A DNA stretch of 64,000 nt from Petrimonas sulfuriphila (GTDB lineage: Bacteria > Bacteroidota > Bacteroidia > Bacteroidales > Dysgonomonadaceae): the NCBI RefSeq assembly GCF_051201015.1, contig NZ_JBPEHI010000018.1. One strand, 5' to 3'. Made by a program: the position numbers and the translations under genes. The notes under the pieces are model-generated. The model was given only the letters and a program-made list of their open reading frames with translations. It was not told the origin of the DNA and ran no database searches. Positions 27,681-35,366 of the stretch are shown one piece after another; positions within the stretch are counted from its first letter, which is position 1; each line of letters opens with the position of its first letter.

Positions 27681-28342
27681 TGGCTAAAGAAGTGAAAAAA
27701 GAAAAAGCGGCAAAAGCCGCTGAACCCAAAGCTGAAGTTCAGAAAGAAGCTCAGGCTGCTGCTCCCCAAACAGAAGATCAGGGAAACAGAAGTACGGTTA
27801 CTCTCAAAAAAGAATACGGGGAACGTATTGTGCCTGCCCTAATGAAGGAATTTGGATACAAATCCGTTATGCAGGCTCCCAAGCTCGAAAAAATTGTTAT
27901 CAACCAGGGATTGGGTATAGGAGTGGCTGACAAAAAAATTATCGAAACGGCAATCAACGAACTAACGGCAATCACCGGTCAGAAAGCAGTGGCAACCTAT
28001 TCGAGAAAAGATATCTCCAATTTCAAGTTACGTAAGAAAATGGCTATCGGAGCTCGTGTAACGTTGCGTCACGATAAAATGTATGAATTCCTCGAAAGAC
28101 TTATCCGCGTTGCGTTGCCACGTATTCGTGACTTCAGGGGTATTGAAGGGAAACTTGATGGAAGAGGAAACTACACCCTGGGGATCCAGGAACAGATTAT
28201 CTTTCCTGAAATCAATATCGACAGCATCTCCCGTTTGCTGGGAATGAACATTACGTTCGTTACCTCTGCAGCAACCGACGAAGAAGGTTATGCTCTCCTC
28301 AGAGAATTTGGATTACCGTTTAGAACAGAAAAAAACAAGTAA
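27680..28342 (+). CDS. rplE: 50S ribosomal protein L5 with N-terminal extension
   Basis: 220 residues against about 180 for the family. The conserved domain starts near residue 40 (TLKKEYGERIVPALMKEFGY) and continues with KIVINQGLG, YSRKDISNFKLRKKM and FPEINIDSISRLLGMNITFV. The first 38 or so residues are Lys/Ala/Glu/Gln-rich low complexity (KKEKAAKAAEPKAEVQKEAQ). No other in-frame ATG lies before the conserved domain, and the ATG overlaps the rplX stop, which supports this start. L5 belongs to the 5S rRNA complex of the central protuberance. Confidence 0.96.
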   Translation: MAKEVKKEKAAKAAEPKAEVQKEAQAAAPQTEDQGNRSTVTLKKEYGERIVPALMKEFGYKSVMQAPKLEKIVINQGLGIGVADKKIIETAINELTAITGQKAVATYSRKDISNFKLRKKMAIGARVTLRHDKMYEFLERLIRVALPRIRDFRGIEGKLDGRGNYTLGIQEQIIFPEINIDSISRLLGMNITFVTSAATDEEGYALLREFGLPFRTEKNK

Positions 28343-28345
28343 GAA

Positions 28346-28615
28346 ATGGCAAAAGAATCAATGAAAGCCCGCGAGGTGAAAAGAGCTAAAATGGTTGCCC
28401 GTTATGCCGAAAAAAGAGCAAAATATTTGGCTGAAGGTGATTACGAAGCACTTCAAACCATCCCTAAAAATGCGTCTCCCGTCCGTTTGCACAACCGTTG
28501 CAATTTAACCGGACGTCCCAAAGGCTATATGCGCCAGTTTGGATTATCACGCATTCAGTTCAGGGAAATGGCATCGAAAGGACTTATACCCGGAGTGAAA
28601 AAAGCAAGCTGGTAA
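28346..28615 (+). CDS. rpsN: 30S ribosomal protein S14, zinc-free type
   Basis: 89 residues, the long form. The second half has RLHNRCNLTGRPKGYMRQFGLSR without the CxxC pairs of the short zinc-binding form, so this is a C-minus S14. Conserved position between rplE and rpsH. A 70-base spacer with a hairpin follows. Confidence 0.97.
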   Translation: MAKESMKAREVKRAKMVARYAEKRAKYLAEGDYEALQTIPKNASPVRLHNRCNLTGRPKGYMRQFGLSRIQFREMASKGLIPGVKKASW

Positions 28616-28650
28616 AATACAGTGCAATAACGAAGTTTTATTAAATATTG

Positions 28651-28665
28651 TCCCGACAGTCGGGA
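28651..28665. repeat. Small palindromic hairpin in rpsN-rpsH spacer
   Basis: TCCCGA-cag-TCGGGA forms a 6-bp stem with a 3-base loop, followed within ten bases by an AT-rich stretch that includes ATTTTTTTA. It could act as a weak transcriptional attenuator or be a dispersed palindrome. It lies 20 bases ahead of the rpsH start. Confidence 0.45.
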
Positions 28666-28685
28666 TCAATTTAAATTTTTTTATA

Positions 28686-29081
28686 ATGACAGATCCAATA
28701 GCAGATTATTTGACGCGGTTGAGAAATGCTATCCAGGCGAAGCATCGTGTGGTAGAAATTCCCGCATCAAACTTGAAAAGAGACATCACAAAGATTCTCT
28801 TTGACAAAGGCTACATCCTTAATTATAAGTTTGTAGAGGACGGACCGCAAGGCTCTATTATGATTGCCTTGAAATACGATCCGGTAAATAAAGTGAATGC
28901 GATCAAAAAACTGATTCGCATATCTTCACCCGGGTTACGTCGGTATACCGGTTATAAGAATATGCCCCGGGTACTGAACGGTTTGGGTATTGCCATATTA
29001 TCTACTTCAAAAGGAGTAATGACGGATAAAGAAGCTGCCGTTCAGAAAATCGGCGGTGAAGTATTGTGTTACGTTTATTAA
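28686..29081 (+). CDS. rpsH: 30S ribosomal protein S8
   Basis: 131 residues. MTDPIADYLTRLRNAIQAKH at the start and the C-terminal LSTSKGVMTDKEAAVQKIGGE are characteristic. A primary 16S rRNA binder and the spc-operon repressor in E. coli. A control site has not been identified here. Confidence 0.98.
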   Translation: MTDPIADYLTRLRNAIQAKHRVVEIPASNLKRDITKILFDKGYILNYKFVEDGPQGSIMIALKYDPVNKVNAIKKLIRISSPGLRRYTGYKNMPRVLNGLGIAILSTSKGVMTDKEAAVQKIGGEVLCYVY

Positions 29082-29099
29082 TTTCAGGAGGAGAATAGT

Positions 29100-29654
29100 A
29101 TGTCAAGAATAGGAAAATTGCCCATTTCATTGCCTTCCGGCGTTGCAGTAACGGTGGGAGAAGATAACGTGATTACGTTGAAAGGCCCTAAAGGAGAACT
29201 AAAACAACACGTGAACCCTGATATGAAAGTAGAGGTTGAAAACGGTGTCTTAACCGTTATCAGGCCTACCGACGATAGAGAACACAGAGCCATGCACGGG
29301 TTATACCGTTCTTTGCTCCACAATATGGTGATTGGCGTTTCGGAAGGATTTCGCAAGGAACTGGAGCTTGTTGGTGTTGGATACCGTGTAACCAATAACG
29401 GACAAATTCTGGAATTATCACTTGGTTATACCCACAACATATTCCTGGAATTACCCCAGGAGATTAAAGTGGAAACCAAGATGGAAAGGAACAAGAATCC
29501 GCTTATTATTTTGGAGTCTTCCGATAAGCAATTGCTCGGACAGGTTTGTGCAAAAATTCGTTCATTCCGCAAACCCGAACCTTACAAAGGTAAAGGTATT
29601 AAATTTGTTGGTGAACAAATCCGTCGCAAATCGGGTAAGACAGCAGGTAAATAA
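29100..29654 (+). CDS. rplF: 50S ribosomal protein L6
   Basis: 184 residues with two similar halves. MSRIGKLPISLPSGVAVTV at the N-terminus and the C-terminal EPYKGKGIKFVGEQIRRKSG, which binds the sarcin-ricin region, are conserved. It is preceded by a fairly good Shine-Dalgarno-like AGGAGG at about 29086-29091, which is uncommon in this window. Confidence 0.98.
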   Translation: MSRIGKLPISLPSGVAVTVGEDNVITLKGPKGELKQHVNPDMKVEVENGVLTVIRPTDDREHRAMHGLYRSLLHNMVIGVSEGFRKELELVGVGYRVTNNGQILELSLGYTHNIFLELPQEIKVETKMERNKNPLIILESSDKQLLGQVCAKIRSFRKPEPYKGKGIKFVGEQIRRKSGKTAGK

Positions 29655-29675
29655 TTTACGTAAACAGAAATCGCT

Positions 29676-30020
29676 ATGTTAACAAAAACAGAAAGAAGAC
29701 TAAAGATTAAGACTCGTGTTCGCGGTAAGATCAGCGGGACCAAGGAGTGTCCGCGTTTGTCCGTGTTCAGGAGTAATAAACAAATATACGCGCAGGTTAT
29801 CGATGATATTAATGGAGTTACGCTGGCATCGGCTTCATCTTTGAAAGTGGAAGAAAAACTTCCCAAAAAAGAAATAGCTGCAAAAGTTGGCGAGATGATT
29901 GCCAGCAACGCTAAAGAAGCCGGGGTTGAGAAGGTAGCATTCGACAGAAACGGTTACTTATATCATGGACGTATAAAAGAATTGGCTGATGCCGCTCGTA
30001 AAGGAGGACTTAAATTTTAA
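29676..30020 (+). CDS. rplR: 50S ribosomal protein L18
   Basis: 114 residues. RLKIKTRVRGKISGTKECPR, LSVFRSNKQIYAQVIDD and the C-terminal FDRNGYLYHGRIKELADAAR are the L18 signature. Binds 5S rRNA with L5. Confidence 0.98.
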   Translation: MLTKTERRLKIKTRVRGKISGTKECPRLSVFRSNKQIYAQVIDDINGVTLASASSLKVEEKLPKKEIAAKVGEMIASNAKEAGVEKVAFDRNGYLYHGRIKELADAARKGGLKF

Positions 30021-30026
30021 ACAACT

Positions 30027-30545
30027 ATGACAGGAACAGATAGAAGAGTAAAATCGACAAACGATTTAGAGTTGAAGGACAGGCTAGTGGCTATCAATCG
30101 TACTACCAAGGTAACAAAAGGAGGTCGTACATTCACATTTGCTGCTATGGTTGTAGTTGGAAACGAAGACGGTATTATTGGCTGGGGATTGGGTAAAGCC
30201 GGTGAGGTGACTACTGCTATTGCTAAAGGTGTTGAAGCAGCCAAAAAGAACTTGATGAAAGTTCCCGTTTACAAAGGGACTATCCCTCACGAACAATCTG
30301 CCCGTTTCGGCGGAGCCGAAGTTTTTCTGAAACCAGCCTTTACCGGAACAGGAGTAAAAGCAGGGGGGGCCATGCGTGCCGTGTTGGAAAGTGCAGGAAT
30401 TACCGATATTCTGGCGAAATCGAAAGGATCGTCAAATCCTCACAACCTGGTAAAAGCCACCATTGAAGCGTTGTGCGAACTGAGAGATCCCATTACTGTT
30501 TCTCAAAATCGCGGAGTTAGTTTAGAAAAAGTATTTAACGGATAA
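30027..30545 (+). CDS. rpsE: 30S ribosomal protein S5
   Basis: 172 residues. The double-stranded RNA binding domain shows TTKVTKGGRTFTFAAMVVVG and GWGLGKAGEV, with the C-terminal half containing GGAMRAVLESAGITDILAKS. Takes part in decoding fidelity. Six bases after rplR. Confidence 0.98.
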   Translation: MTGTDRRVKSTNDLELKDRLVAINRTTKVTKGGRTFTFAAMVVVGNEDGIIGWGLGKAGEVTTAIAKGVEAAKKNLMKVPVYKGTIPHEQSARFGGAEVFLKPAFTGTGVKAGGAMRAVLESAGITDILAKSKGSSNPHNLVKATIEALCELRDPITVSQNRGVSLEKVFNG

Positions 30546-30563
30546 AAACGGAAGGATTTTGAA

Positions 30564-30740
30564 ATGGCTACTATAAAAGTAAAACAGACTACCAGCAGAA
30601 TAAACTGCCCTAAAATTCAGAAAAAAACGTTAGATGCGTTAGGATTGACGAAAATGAACAAAGTGGTTGAACATGAAGATAACCCTACTATTAGAGGCCT
30701 TATCCGTAAAGTTCATCATTTAGTAACGATTGTAGAATAA
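30564..30740 (+). CDS. rpmD: 50S ribosomal protein L30
   Basis: A 58-residue reading frame starting MATIKVKQTTSRINCPKIQK and ending HHLVTIVE. The motif LGLTKMNKVVEHEDNPTIRG is the conserved L30 core. The length and the position between rpsE and rplO are exactly those of L30. Confidence 0.95.
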   Translation: MATIKVKQTTSRINCPKIQKKTLDALGLTKMNKVVEHEDNPTIRGLIRKVHHLVTIVE

Positions 30741-30771
30741 ATTAGTTTATAACGATAAAATATAGATAATA

Positions 30772-31218
30772 ATGAATTTATCGAACTTAAAACCCGCTGA
30801 AGGCGCAACCAAAACCCGCAAAAGAATCGGACGCGGATCGGGATCGGGCAGAGGAGGTACTTCGACAAGAGGACACAAAGGACAAAAATCAAGATCGGGT
30901 TATTCCAGAAAAACCGGATTTGAGGGAGGACAGATGCCTTTACAGCGTCGCGTACCTAAATTCGGATTTAATCCACTGAGCAGAGTTGAATACAAAGCCA
31001 TCAACATTGAAACACTTCAGGTATTGGCCGATTCTCAGAAAATAGAAAAGATAACTCCGGAGGTATTGATCAATGCCGGCCTTATTTCCCGAAAACACTT
31101 GGTTAAAATTCTTGGAAGAGGAACACTTTCGGCAAAATTGGAAGTTGAAGCTCACGCTTTCTCCAAGGCTGCGGAACAAGCTATTTCTTCTGCAGGAGGT
31201 ACAGCCGTAAAACTCTGA
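30772..31218 (+). CDS. rplO: 50S ribosomal protein L15
   Basis: 148 residues. The Gly/Arg-rich N-terminal segment (RKRIGRGSGSGRGGTSTRG, then KGQKSRSGYSRK) and FEGGQMPLQRRVPKFGF are hallmarks. A late 50S assembly protein. secY starts four bases after the stop. Confidence 0.98.
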   Translation: MNLSNLKPAEGATKTRKRIGRGSGSGRGGTSTRGHKGQKSRSGYSRKTGFEGGQMPLQRRVPKFGFNPLSRVEYKAINIETLQVLADSQKIEKITPEVLINAGLISRKHLVKILGRGTLSAKLEVEAHAFSKAAEQAISSAGGTAVKL

Positions 31219-31222
31219 AAAA

Positions 31223-32545
31223 ATGGGATTTGTACAGACAGTAAAAAATATTTGGAAAATTGAAGACCTGCGGATGAGGTTACTCATCACGGTGGGTTTT
31301 ATAGCCATATACCGGTTCGGTTCATTTGTCGTACTTCCGGGTGTTAACCCGCTGCAACTCGAGGCCTTACAGGCCAATGCAAGCTCAGGTCTGCTGGGAT
31401 TGCTCGATATGTTCTCGGGAGGTGCGTTTGCGAACGCTTCAATTTTTGCGTTGGGAATTATGCCCTACATCTCTGCCTCCATCGTGATGCAGTTGTTGGG
31501 TATTGCCGTTCCGGCTTTCCAGAAAATGCAACGCGAAGGAGAAAGTGGACGTACGAAGATGAACCAGTATACCCGTTATCTGACGGTTGCCATTTTGCTT
31601 TTTCAAGGGCCCGCTTATATCTACGGAGCTTTGGGATCGGCAATTCCGGGAGGATTGTTTGACTGGGTAATTCCTTCAACCGTTATTCTCGCCGGTGGCA
31701 GTATGTTTGTGCTGTGGCTGGGAGAAAGAATTACCGACAAAGGTATTGGTAACGGTATTTCCTTTATCATCCTGATTGGTATTATTGCCCGTCTGCCGCA
31801 TGCTTTGGTCGCTGAGTTCGACCGGTTGCTCAATGCTCCCGGGGGATTGGTGCTCTTCCTGCTCGAAATCATTTTCCTGATGGTGGTTATAGCCGGAGCG
31901 ATTATGTTGGTACAAGGCACGAGAAAGATACCTGTACAGTATGCCAAACGTATTGTGGGTAACAAGCAATACGGTGGTGTGCGCCAGTATATCCCTCTAA
32001 AAGTGAATGCAGCTAACGTAATGCCTATCATCTTTGCACAGGCGATTATGTTTATACCGCTTACTATTGCTCAGTTCTCAGTAGGAGAGGGCGGCGGTTT
32101 TTGGGCTTCGCTGATGAATTACACCAGTTTTTCGTATAATTTCATCTTTGCGTTGCTGATTATTGCTTTCACCTATTTCTATACGGCAATTACCGTTAAT
32201 CCTATTCAAATGGCAGAAGACCTGAAGAGAAACAACGGCTTTATTCCCGGTGTAAAACCCGGTAAAAGGACGGCGGAGTACATCGATCTTGTCATGTCAA
32301 GGATCACGTTTCCTGGGTCAATTTTCTTGGCATTGGTAGCTATTATGCCTGCTTTTGCTGGAATTACCGGGATAAATTCGCAGTTTGCACAATTTTTCGG
32401 AGGAACCTCGTTGCTGATTCTTGTTGGAGTAGTGCTCGACACCTTGCAACAGATAGAAAGTCACTTGCTGATGCGTCATTACGATGGTTTCCTTAAATCG
32501 GGAGCTAAAATTAAAGGCCGGTCCGGCTCAATTGCAGCTTATTAA
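31223..32545 (+). CDS. secY: Protein translocase subunit SecY
   Basis: 440 residues with about ten transmembrane helices, the channel of the Sec translocon. Plug and early-helix sequence GVNPLQLEALQANASSGLLG follows TM1, and TM2 shows ASIFALGIMPYISASIVMQL. The cytoplasmic loop has REGESGRTKMNQYTRYLTV and the conserved region YVIPLKVNAANVMPIIFA-like (read here as RQYIPLKVNAANVMPI). Usual position after rplO in the spc block. Confidence 0.98.
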   Translation: MGFVQTVKNIWKIEDLRMRLLITVGFIAIYRFGSFVVLPGVNPLQLEALQANASSGLLGLLDMFSGGAFANASIFALGIMPYISASIVMQLLGIAVPAFQKMQREGESGRTKMNQYTRYLTVAILLFQGPAYIYGALGSAIPGGLFDWVIPSTVILAGGSMFVLWLGERITDKGIGNGISFIILIGIIARLPHALVAEFDRLLNAPGGLVLFLLEIIFLMVVIAGAIMLVQGTRKIPVQYAKRIVGNKQYGGVRQYIPLKVNAANVMPIIFAQAIMFIPLTIAQFSVGEGGGFWASLMNYTSFSYNFIFALLIIAFTYFYTAITVNPIQMAEDLKRNNGFIPGVKPGKRTAEYIDLVMSRITFPGSIFLALVAIMPAFAGITGINSQFAQFFGGTSLLILVGVVLDTLQQIESHLLMRHYDGFLKSGAKIKGRSGSIAAY

Positions 32546-32560
32546 GTTTCTGGCGAATAA

Positions 32561-33352
32561 ATGGGGATGAATAGTAGAACGATCATACTGAAAACCGACG
32601 AAGAAATCGAATTGATGCGTCAAAGCAACCGTTTGGTAGGAATGACTCTGGGAGAGCTTTCCAAACACATCAAACCCGGGGTGACGACACTTCAACTCGA
32701 CAAAATTGCGGAAGAGTTTATCAGGGATCACGGAGCTATCCCCACCTTTTTAGGATACGGCGGTTTTCCTAATTCCATTTGTGCTTCGGTAAATGAAAAA
32801 GTGGTGCACGGAATTCCCAACAATCACCCTTTGCAAGAGGGCGACATCATATCCATTGATTGCGGTACAAACAAACAGGGATATTGTGGCGATTCGGCAT
32901 ACACGTTCTGCGTGGGAGAGGTAAGAGAAGAGATTAAACAATTACTTAACGTTACCAAAGAAGCGCTTTACAAAGGCATCGAACAGGCCTGTCACGATAA
33001 GAGAGTGGGAGACATCGGTTTCACTATACAAACTTATTGTGAGTCACACGGTTATTCGGTTGTAAGGGAATTGGTTGGTCACGGAATAGGCAGAGACATG
33101 CACGAAGCACCCGAAGTGCCGAACTACGGCAGAAAAGGGACAGGTCCGTTATTGAAAAACGGAATGTGCATTGCTATTGAACCGATGATCAATATGGGAA
33201 GTAAAAATGTGGTGTTTGAAAACGACGGATGGACGGTTCGAACCAAAGACCGCAAACCATCGGCACATTTTGAACACACTGTAGCTATCCGAAACGGGAA
33301 AGCCGATATTTTATCGACATTTGAGTTTATTCAGGAAACAAGCAACAATTAA
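32561..33352 (+). CDS. map: Methionine aminopeptidase, type I
   Basis: Removes the initiator Met from nascent proteins. 263 residues with all five metal ligands visible in order: two Asp in ISIDCGTNKQGYCGDSAYTF, His in GHGIGRDMHEAPEVPNYG, Glu in CIAIEPMINMG and Glu in FEHTVAIRNG. The start may be 32561 or the ATG two codons later (32567). secY-map-infA is the common bacterial order. Confidence 0.97.
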   Translation: MGMNSRTIILKTDEEIELMRQSNRLVGMTLGELSKHIKPGVTTLQLDKIAEEFIRDHGAIPTFLGYGGFPNSICASVNEKVVHGIPNNHPLQEGDIISIDCGTNKQGYCGDSAYTFCVGEVREEIKQLLNVTKEALYKGIEQACHDKRVGDIGFTIQTYCESHGYSVVRELVGHGIGRDMHEAPEVPNYGRKGTGPLLKNGMCIAIEPMINMGSKNVVFENDGWTVRTKDRKPSAHFEHTVAIRNGKADILSTFEFIQETSNN

Positions 33353-33363
33353 AAAGAGCGGAA

Positions 33364-33582
33364 ATGGCTAAACAAACAGCAATTGAACAAGACGGAACAA
33401 TAGTAGAAGCATTGTCTAATGCTATGTTCCGTGTAGAATTAGAAAACGGACATGAAATTACCGCACACATCTCGGGGAAAATGCGTATGCATTACATCCG
33501 GATTTTACCCGGAGACAGAGTGCGAGTAGAAATGTCGCCTTACGATCTTTCGAAAGGAAGGATTTCATTCAGATATAAATAA
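33364..33582 (+). CDS. infA: Translation initiation factor IF-1
   Basis: 72 residues, a single OB-fold. EQDGTIVEALSNAMFRVELE and HISGKMRMHYIRILPGDRVR are diagnostic. Eleven bases after map. An 89-base spacer containing an interspersed repeat follows. Confidence 0.98.
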   Translation: MAKQTAIEQDGTIVEALSNAMFRVELENGHEITAHISGKMRMHYIRILPGDRVRVEMSPYDLSKGRISFRYK

Positions 33583-33592
33583 AACAAGAAAA

Positions 33593-33660
33593 TTAGATAT
33601 CAGATAATAGACGTCGGACCATAATTGTCTAAAATCTAAAATCTGATGTCTGACATCTAA
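33593..33660. repeat. TAGAC/TCTAA-type interspersed repeat, copy 1
   Basis: Between infA and rpmJ. It has short units such as TTAGATATCAGA, TAGACGTCGGAC, TGTCTAAAATCT and TGATGTCTGACATCTAA. The left arm (TTAGATATCAGA) is roughly inverted relative to the right end (TCTGACATCTAA). The core TAGACG(T/C)CGGAC followed by TGTCTAA-ATCT recurs at 46151-46212. Non-coding and of unknown function. Confidence 0.6.
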
Positions 33661-33671
33661 AAAATACAAAT

Positions 33672-33788
33672 ATGAAAGTAAGAGCATCTTTAAAAAAACG
33701 TACGGCTGACTGTAAAATTGTTCGCAGAAAAGGCCGTTTATACATTATCAACAAAAAGAATCCCAAGTTCAAACAACGTCAGGGATAA
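33672..33788 (+). CDS. rpmJ: 50S ribosomal protein L36, zinc-free type
   Basis: A 38-residue reading frame beginning MKVRASLKKRTADCKIVRRK and ending PKFKQRQG. Only one of the four zinc ligands of the C-plus form is kept (a single Cys at residue 14), so this is a C-minus L36. Conserved position between infA and rpsM. Confidence 0.96.
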   Translation: MKVRASLKKRTADCKIVRRKGRLYIINKKNPKFKQRQG

Positions 33789-33818
33789 GATTAAAAAATA
33801 ACAATTTAAAAAAATTAT

Positions 33819-34199
33819 ATGGCTATAAGAATTGTAGGGGTCGATTTGCCGCAAAATAAGAGAGGCGAGGTAGCGTTAACTTATATCTATGGCATCGGAC
33901 GCAGCTCGGCAAACAGTATTTTAGCTAAAGCCGAAGTGGATAGAGATATCAAAGTAAAAGATTGGACAGACGATCAGGCAGCACGTATTCGTGAGATTAT
34001 TTCAACCGAATACAAAGTGGAAGGAGATCTTCGCTCTGAAGTACAGTTGAACATTAAACGACTGATGGATATCGGCTGCTACCGTGGTATCCGCCATCGT
34101 ATCGGGTTACCTGTCCGCGGACAAAGCACCAAGAACAATGCACGTACGCGAAAAGGAAGAAAGAAAACCGTTGCTAATAAGAAAAAAGCTACTAAATAA
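33819..34199 (+). CDS. rpsM: 30S ribosomal protein S13
   Basis: 126 residues. MAIRIVGVDLPQNKRGEVAL, a helix-two-turns-helix region (IYGIGRSSANSILAKA) and the basic C-terminus RGQSTKNNARTRKGRKK identify S13, which contacts the P-site tRNA and the 50S subunit. Confidence 0.98.
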   Translation: MAIRIVGVDLPQNKRGEVALTYIYGIGRSSANSILAKAEVDRDIKVKDWTDDQAARIREIISTEYKVEGDLRSEVQLNIKRLMDIGCYRGIRHRIGLPVRGQSTKNNARTRKGRKKTVANKKKATK

Positions 34200-34211
34200 C
34201 AGATAAGGAAT

Positions 34212-34601
34212 ATGGCAAAAAGAACAGTTGCAGCAAAAAAGAGAAACGTTAAAGTAAGTGCCGAAGGACAGGCTCACATCTCTTCATCGTTCAATAACAT
34301 CATTGTTTCATTAACCAACGATAACGGAGAAGTGATAAGCTGGTCATCAGCCGGAAAAATGGGCTTCAGAAGTTCTAAAAAGAACACCCCTTACGCGGCT
34401 CAAATGGTGGCTTCAGACTGCGCTAAAGTGGCTTATGACCTGGGGCTCCGTAAGGTGAAAGCTTATGTGAAAGGTCCGGGAAACGGCCGCGAGTCAGCTA
34501 TCAGAACCATTCACGGTGCAGGAATTGAGGTGACCGAGATTGTAGACGTTACACCCATTCCTCACAATGGCTGTCGTCCACCCAAAGCTAGAAGAGTCTG
34601 A
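34212..34601 (+). CDS. rpsK: 30S ribosomal protein S11
   Basis: 129 residues. The conserved AHISSSFNNIIVSLTNDNG and the C-terminal DVTPIPHNGCRPPKARRV are diagnostic; the Asn-Gly in PHNGCRPPK is the isoaspartate site known in E. coli. A long spacer with stems separates it from rpsD. Confidence 0.98.
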   Translation: MAKRTVAAKKRNVKVSAEGQAHISSSFNNIIVSLTNDNGEVISWSSAGKMGFRSSKKNTPYAAQMVASDCAKVAYDLGLRKVKAYVKGPGNGRESAIRTIHGAGIEVTEIVDVTPIPHNGCRPPKARRV

Positions 34602-34645
34602 TCCGGTAGTTATTCGTCTGAACATCAAAAAAAAGTAAATAATCA

Positions 34646-34718
34646 TAAGTTTCAATCATACAGAAACTTGAGCTGTGATTTGATTACAATATACTTCTCT
34701 GTAATCGCGGCTGCACAG
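34646..34718 (+). promoter_or_regulatory. Structured leader upstream of rpsD (candidate S4 autoregulatory element)
   Basis: In the 152-base rpsK-rpsD spacer I see three potential helices: AAGTTTC/GAAACTT (34647-34653 with 34663-34669), an outer CTGTG/CACAG (34673-34677 with 34714-34718), and nested inside it GATTACA/TGTAATC (34682-34688 with 34700-34706). S4 is an autoregulator of its operon in several bacteria. I recall a Bacteroidia-specific S4 leader motif being reported, but I cannot confirm that this sequence matches it. Confidence 0.5.
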
Positions 34719-34753
34719 TTTAGGCTTCAGTAGAAAAAGTTTAATTTGTAAAA

Positions 34754-35362
34754 ATGGCAAGATATACTGGTCCAAAAACAAAAATCGCCCGAAAATTCGG
34801 TGAACCTATTTTCGGTCCCGATAAGGTTCTTTCTAAAAAGAACTACCCCCCGGGACAGCACGGAAATACACGTAGACGTAAAACGTCGGAATACGGAATT
34901 CAGTTGCGTGAAAAACAACGTGCAAAATATACTTACGGAGTATTGGAAAAACAATTCCGGTTAACTTTCGAAAAAGCTGCCCGTAGCCGCGGTATTACAG
35001 GTGAAGTACTGCTTCAGTTATTGGAATCGCGTTTAGACAACGTCGTTTATCGATTAGGTATAGCACCTACAAGAGCAGCTGCCCGTCAGCTTGTATCGCA
35101 CCGTCATATCACCGTAAATGGAAAAGTAGTAAACATTCCGTCGTATAGCGTGAGAGCCGGAGAAGTTGTCGGTGTGAGAGAAAAATCGAAATCGTTGGAA
35201 GTGATCTCAAATGCACTTACCGGTTTCAATCACAGTAAATATCCTTGGTTAGAGTGGGACAGAGCATCTATGAGCGGTAAGTTTCTGCATTTGCCCGAAA
35301 GAGCTGATATCCCCGAAAACATTAAAGAACAATTGATCGTAGAATTATATTCTAAACAATAA
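34754..35362 (+). CDS. rpsD: 30S ribosomal protein S4
   Basis: 202 residues. MARYTGPKTKIARKFGEPIF at the start lacks the N-terminal Cys cluster of zinc-binding S4. The S4 RNA-binding domain contains LESRLDNVVYRLGIAPTRAA and RQLVSHRHITVNGKVVNIPS. A primary 16S binder. Likely regulator of its own message through the structured leader upstream. rpoA begins four bases downstream. Confidence 0.98.
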   Translation: MARYTGPKTKIARKFGEPIFGPDKVLSKKNYPPGQHGNTRRRKTSEYGIQLREKQRAKYTYGVLEKQFRLTFEKAARSRGITGEVLLQLLESRLDNVVYRLGIAPTRAAARQLVSHRHITVNGKVVNIPSYSVRAGEVVGVREKSKSLEVISNALTGFNHSKYPWLEWDRASMSGKFLHLPERADIPENIKEQLIVELYSKQ

Positions 35363-35366
35363 TTTC

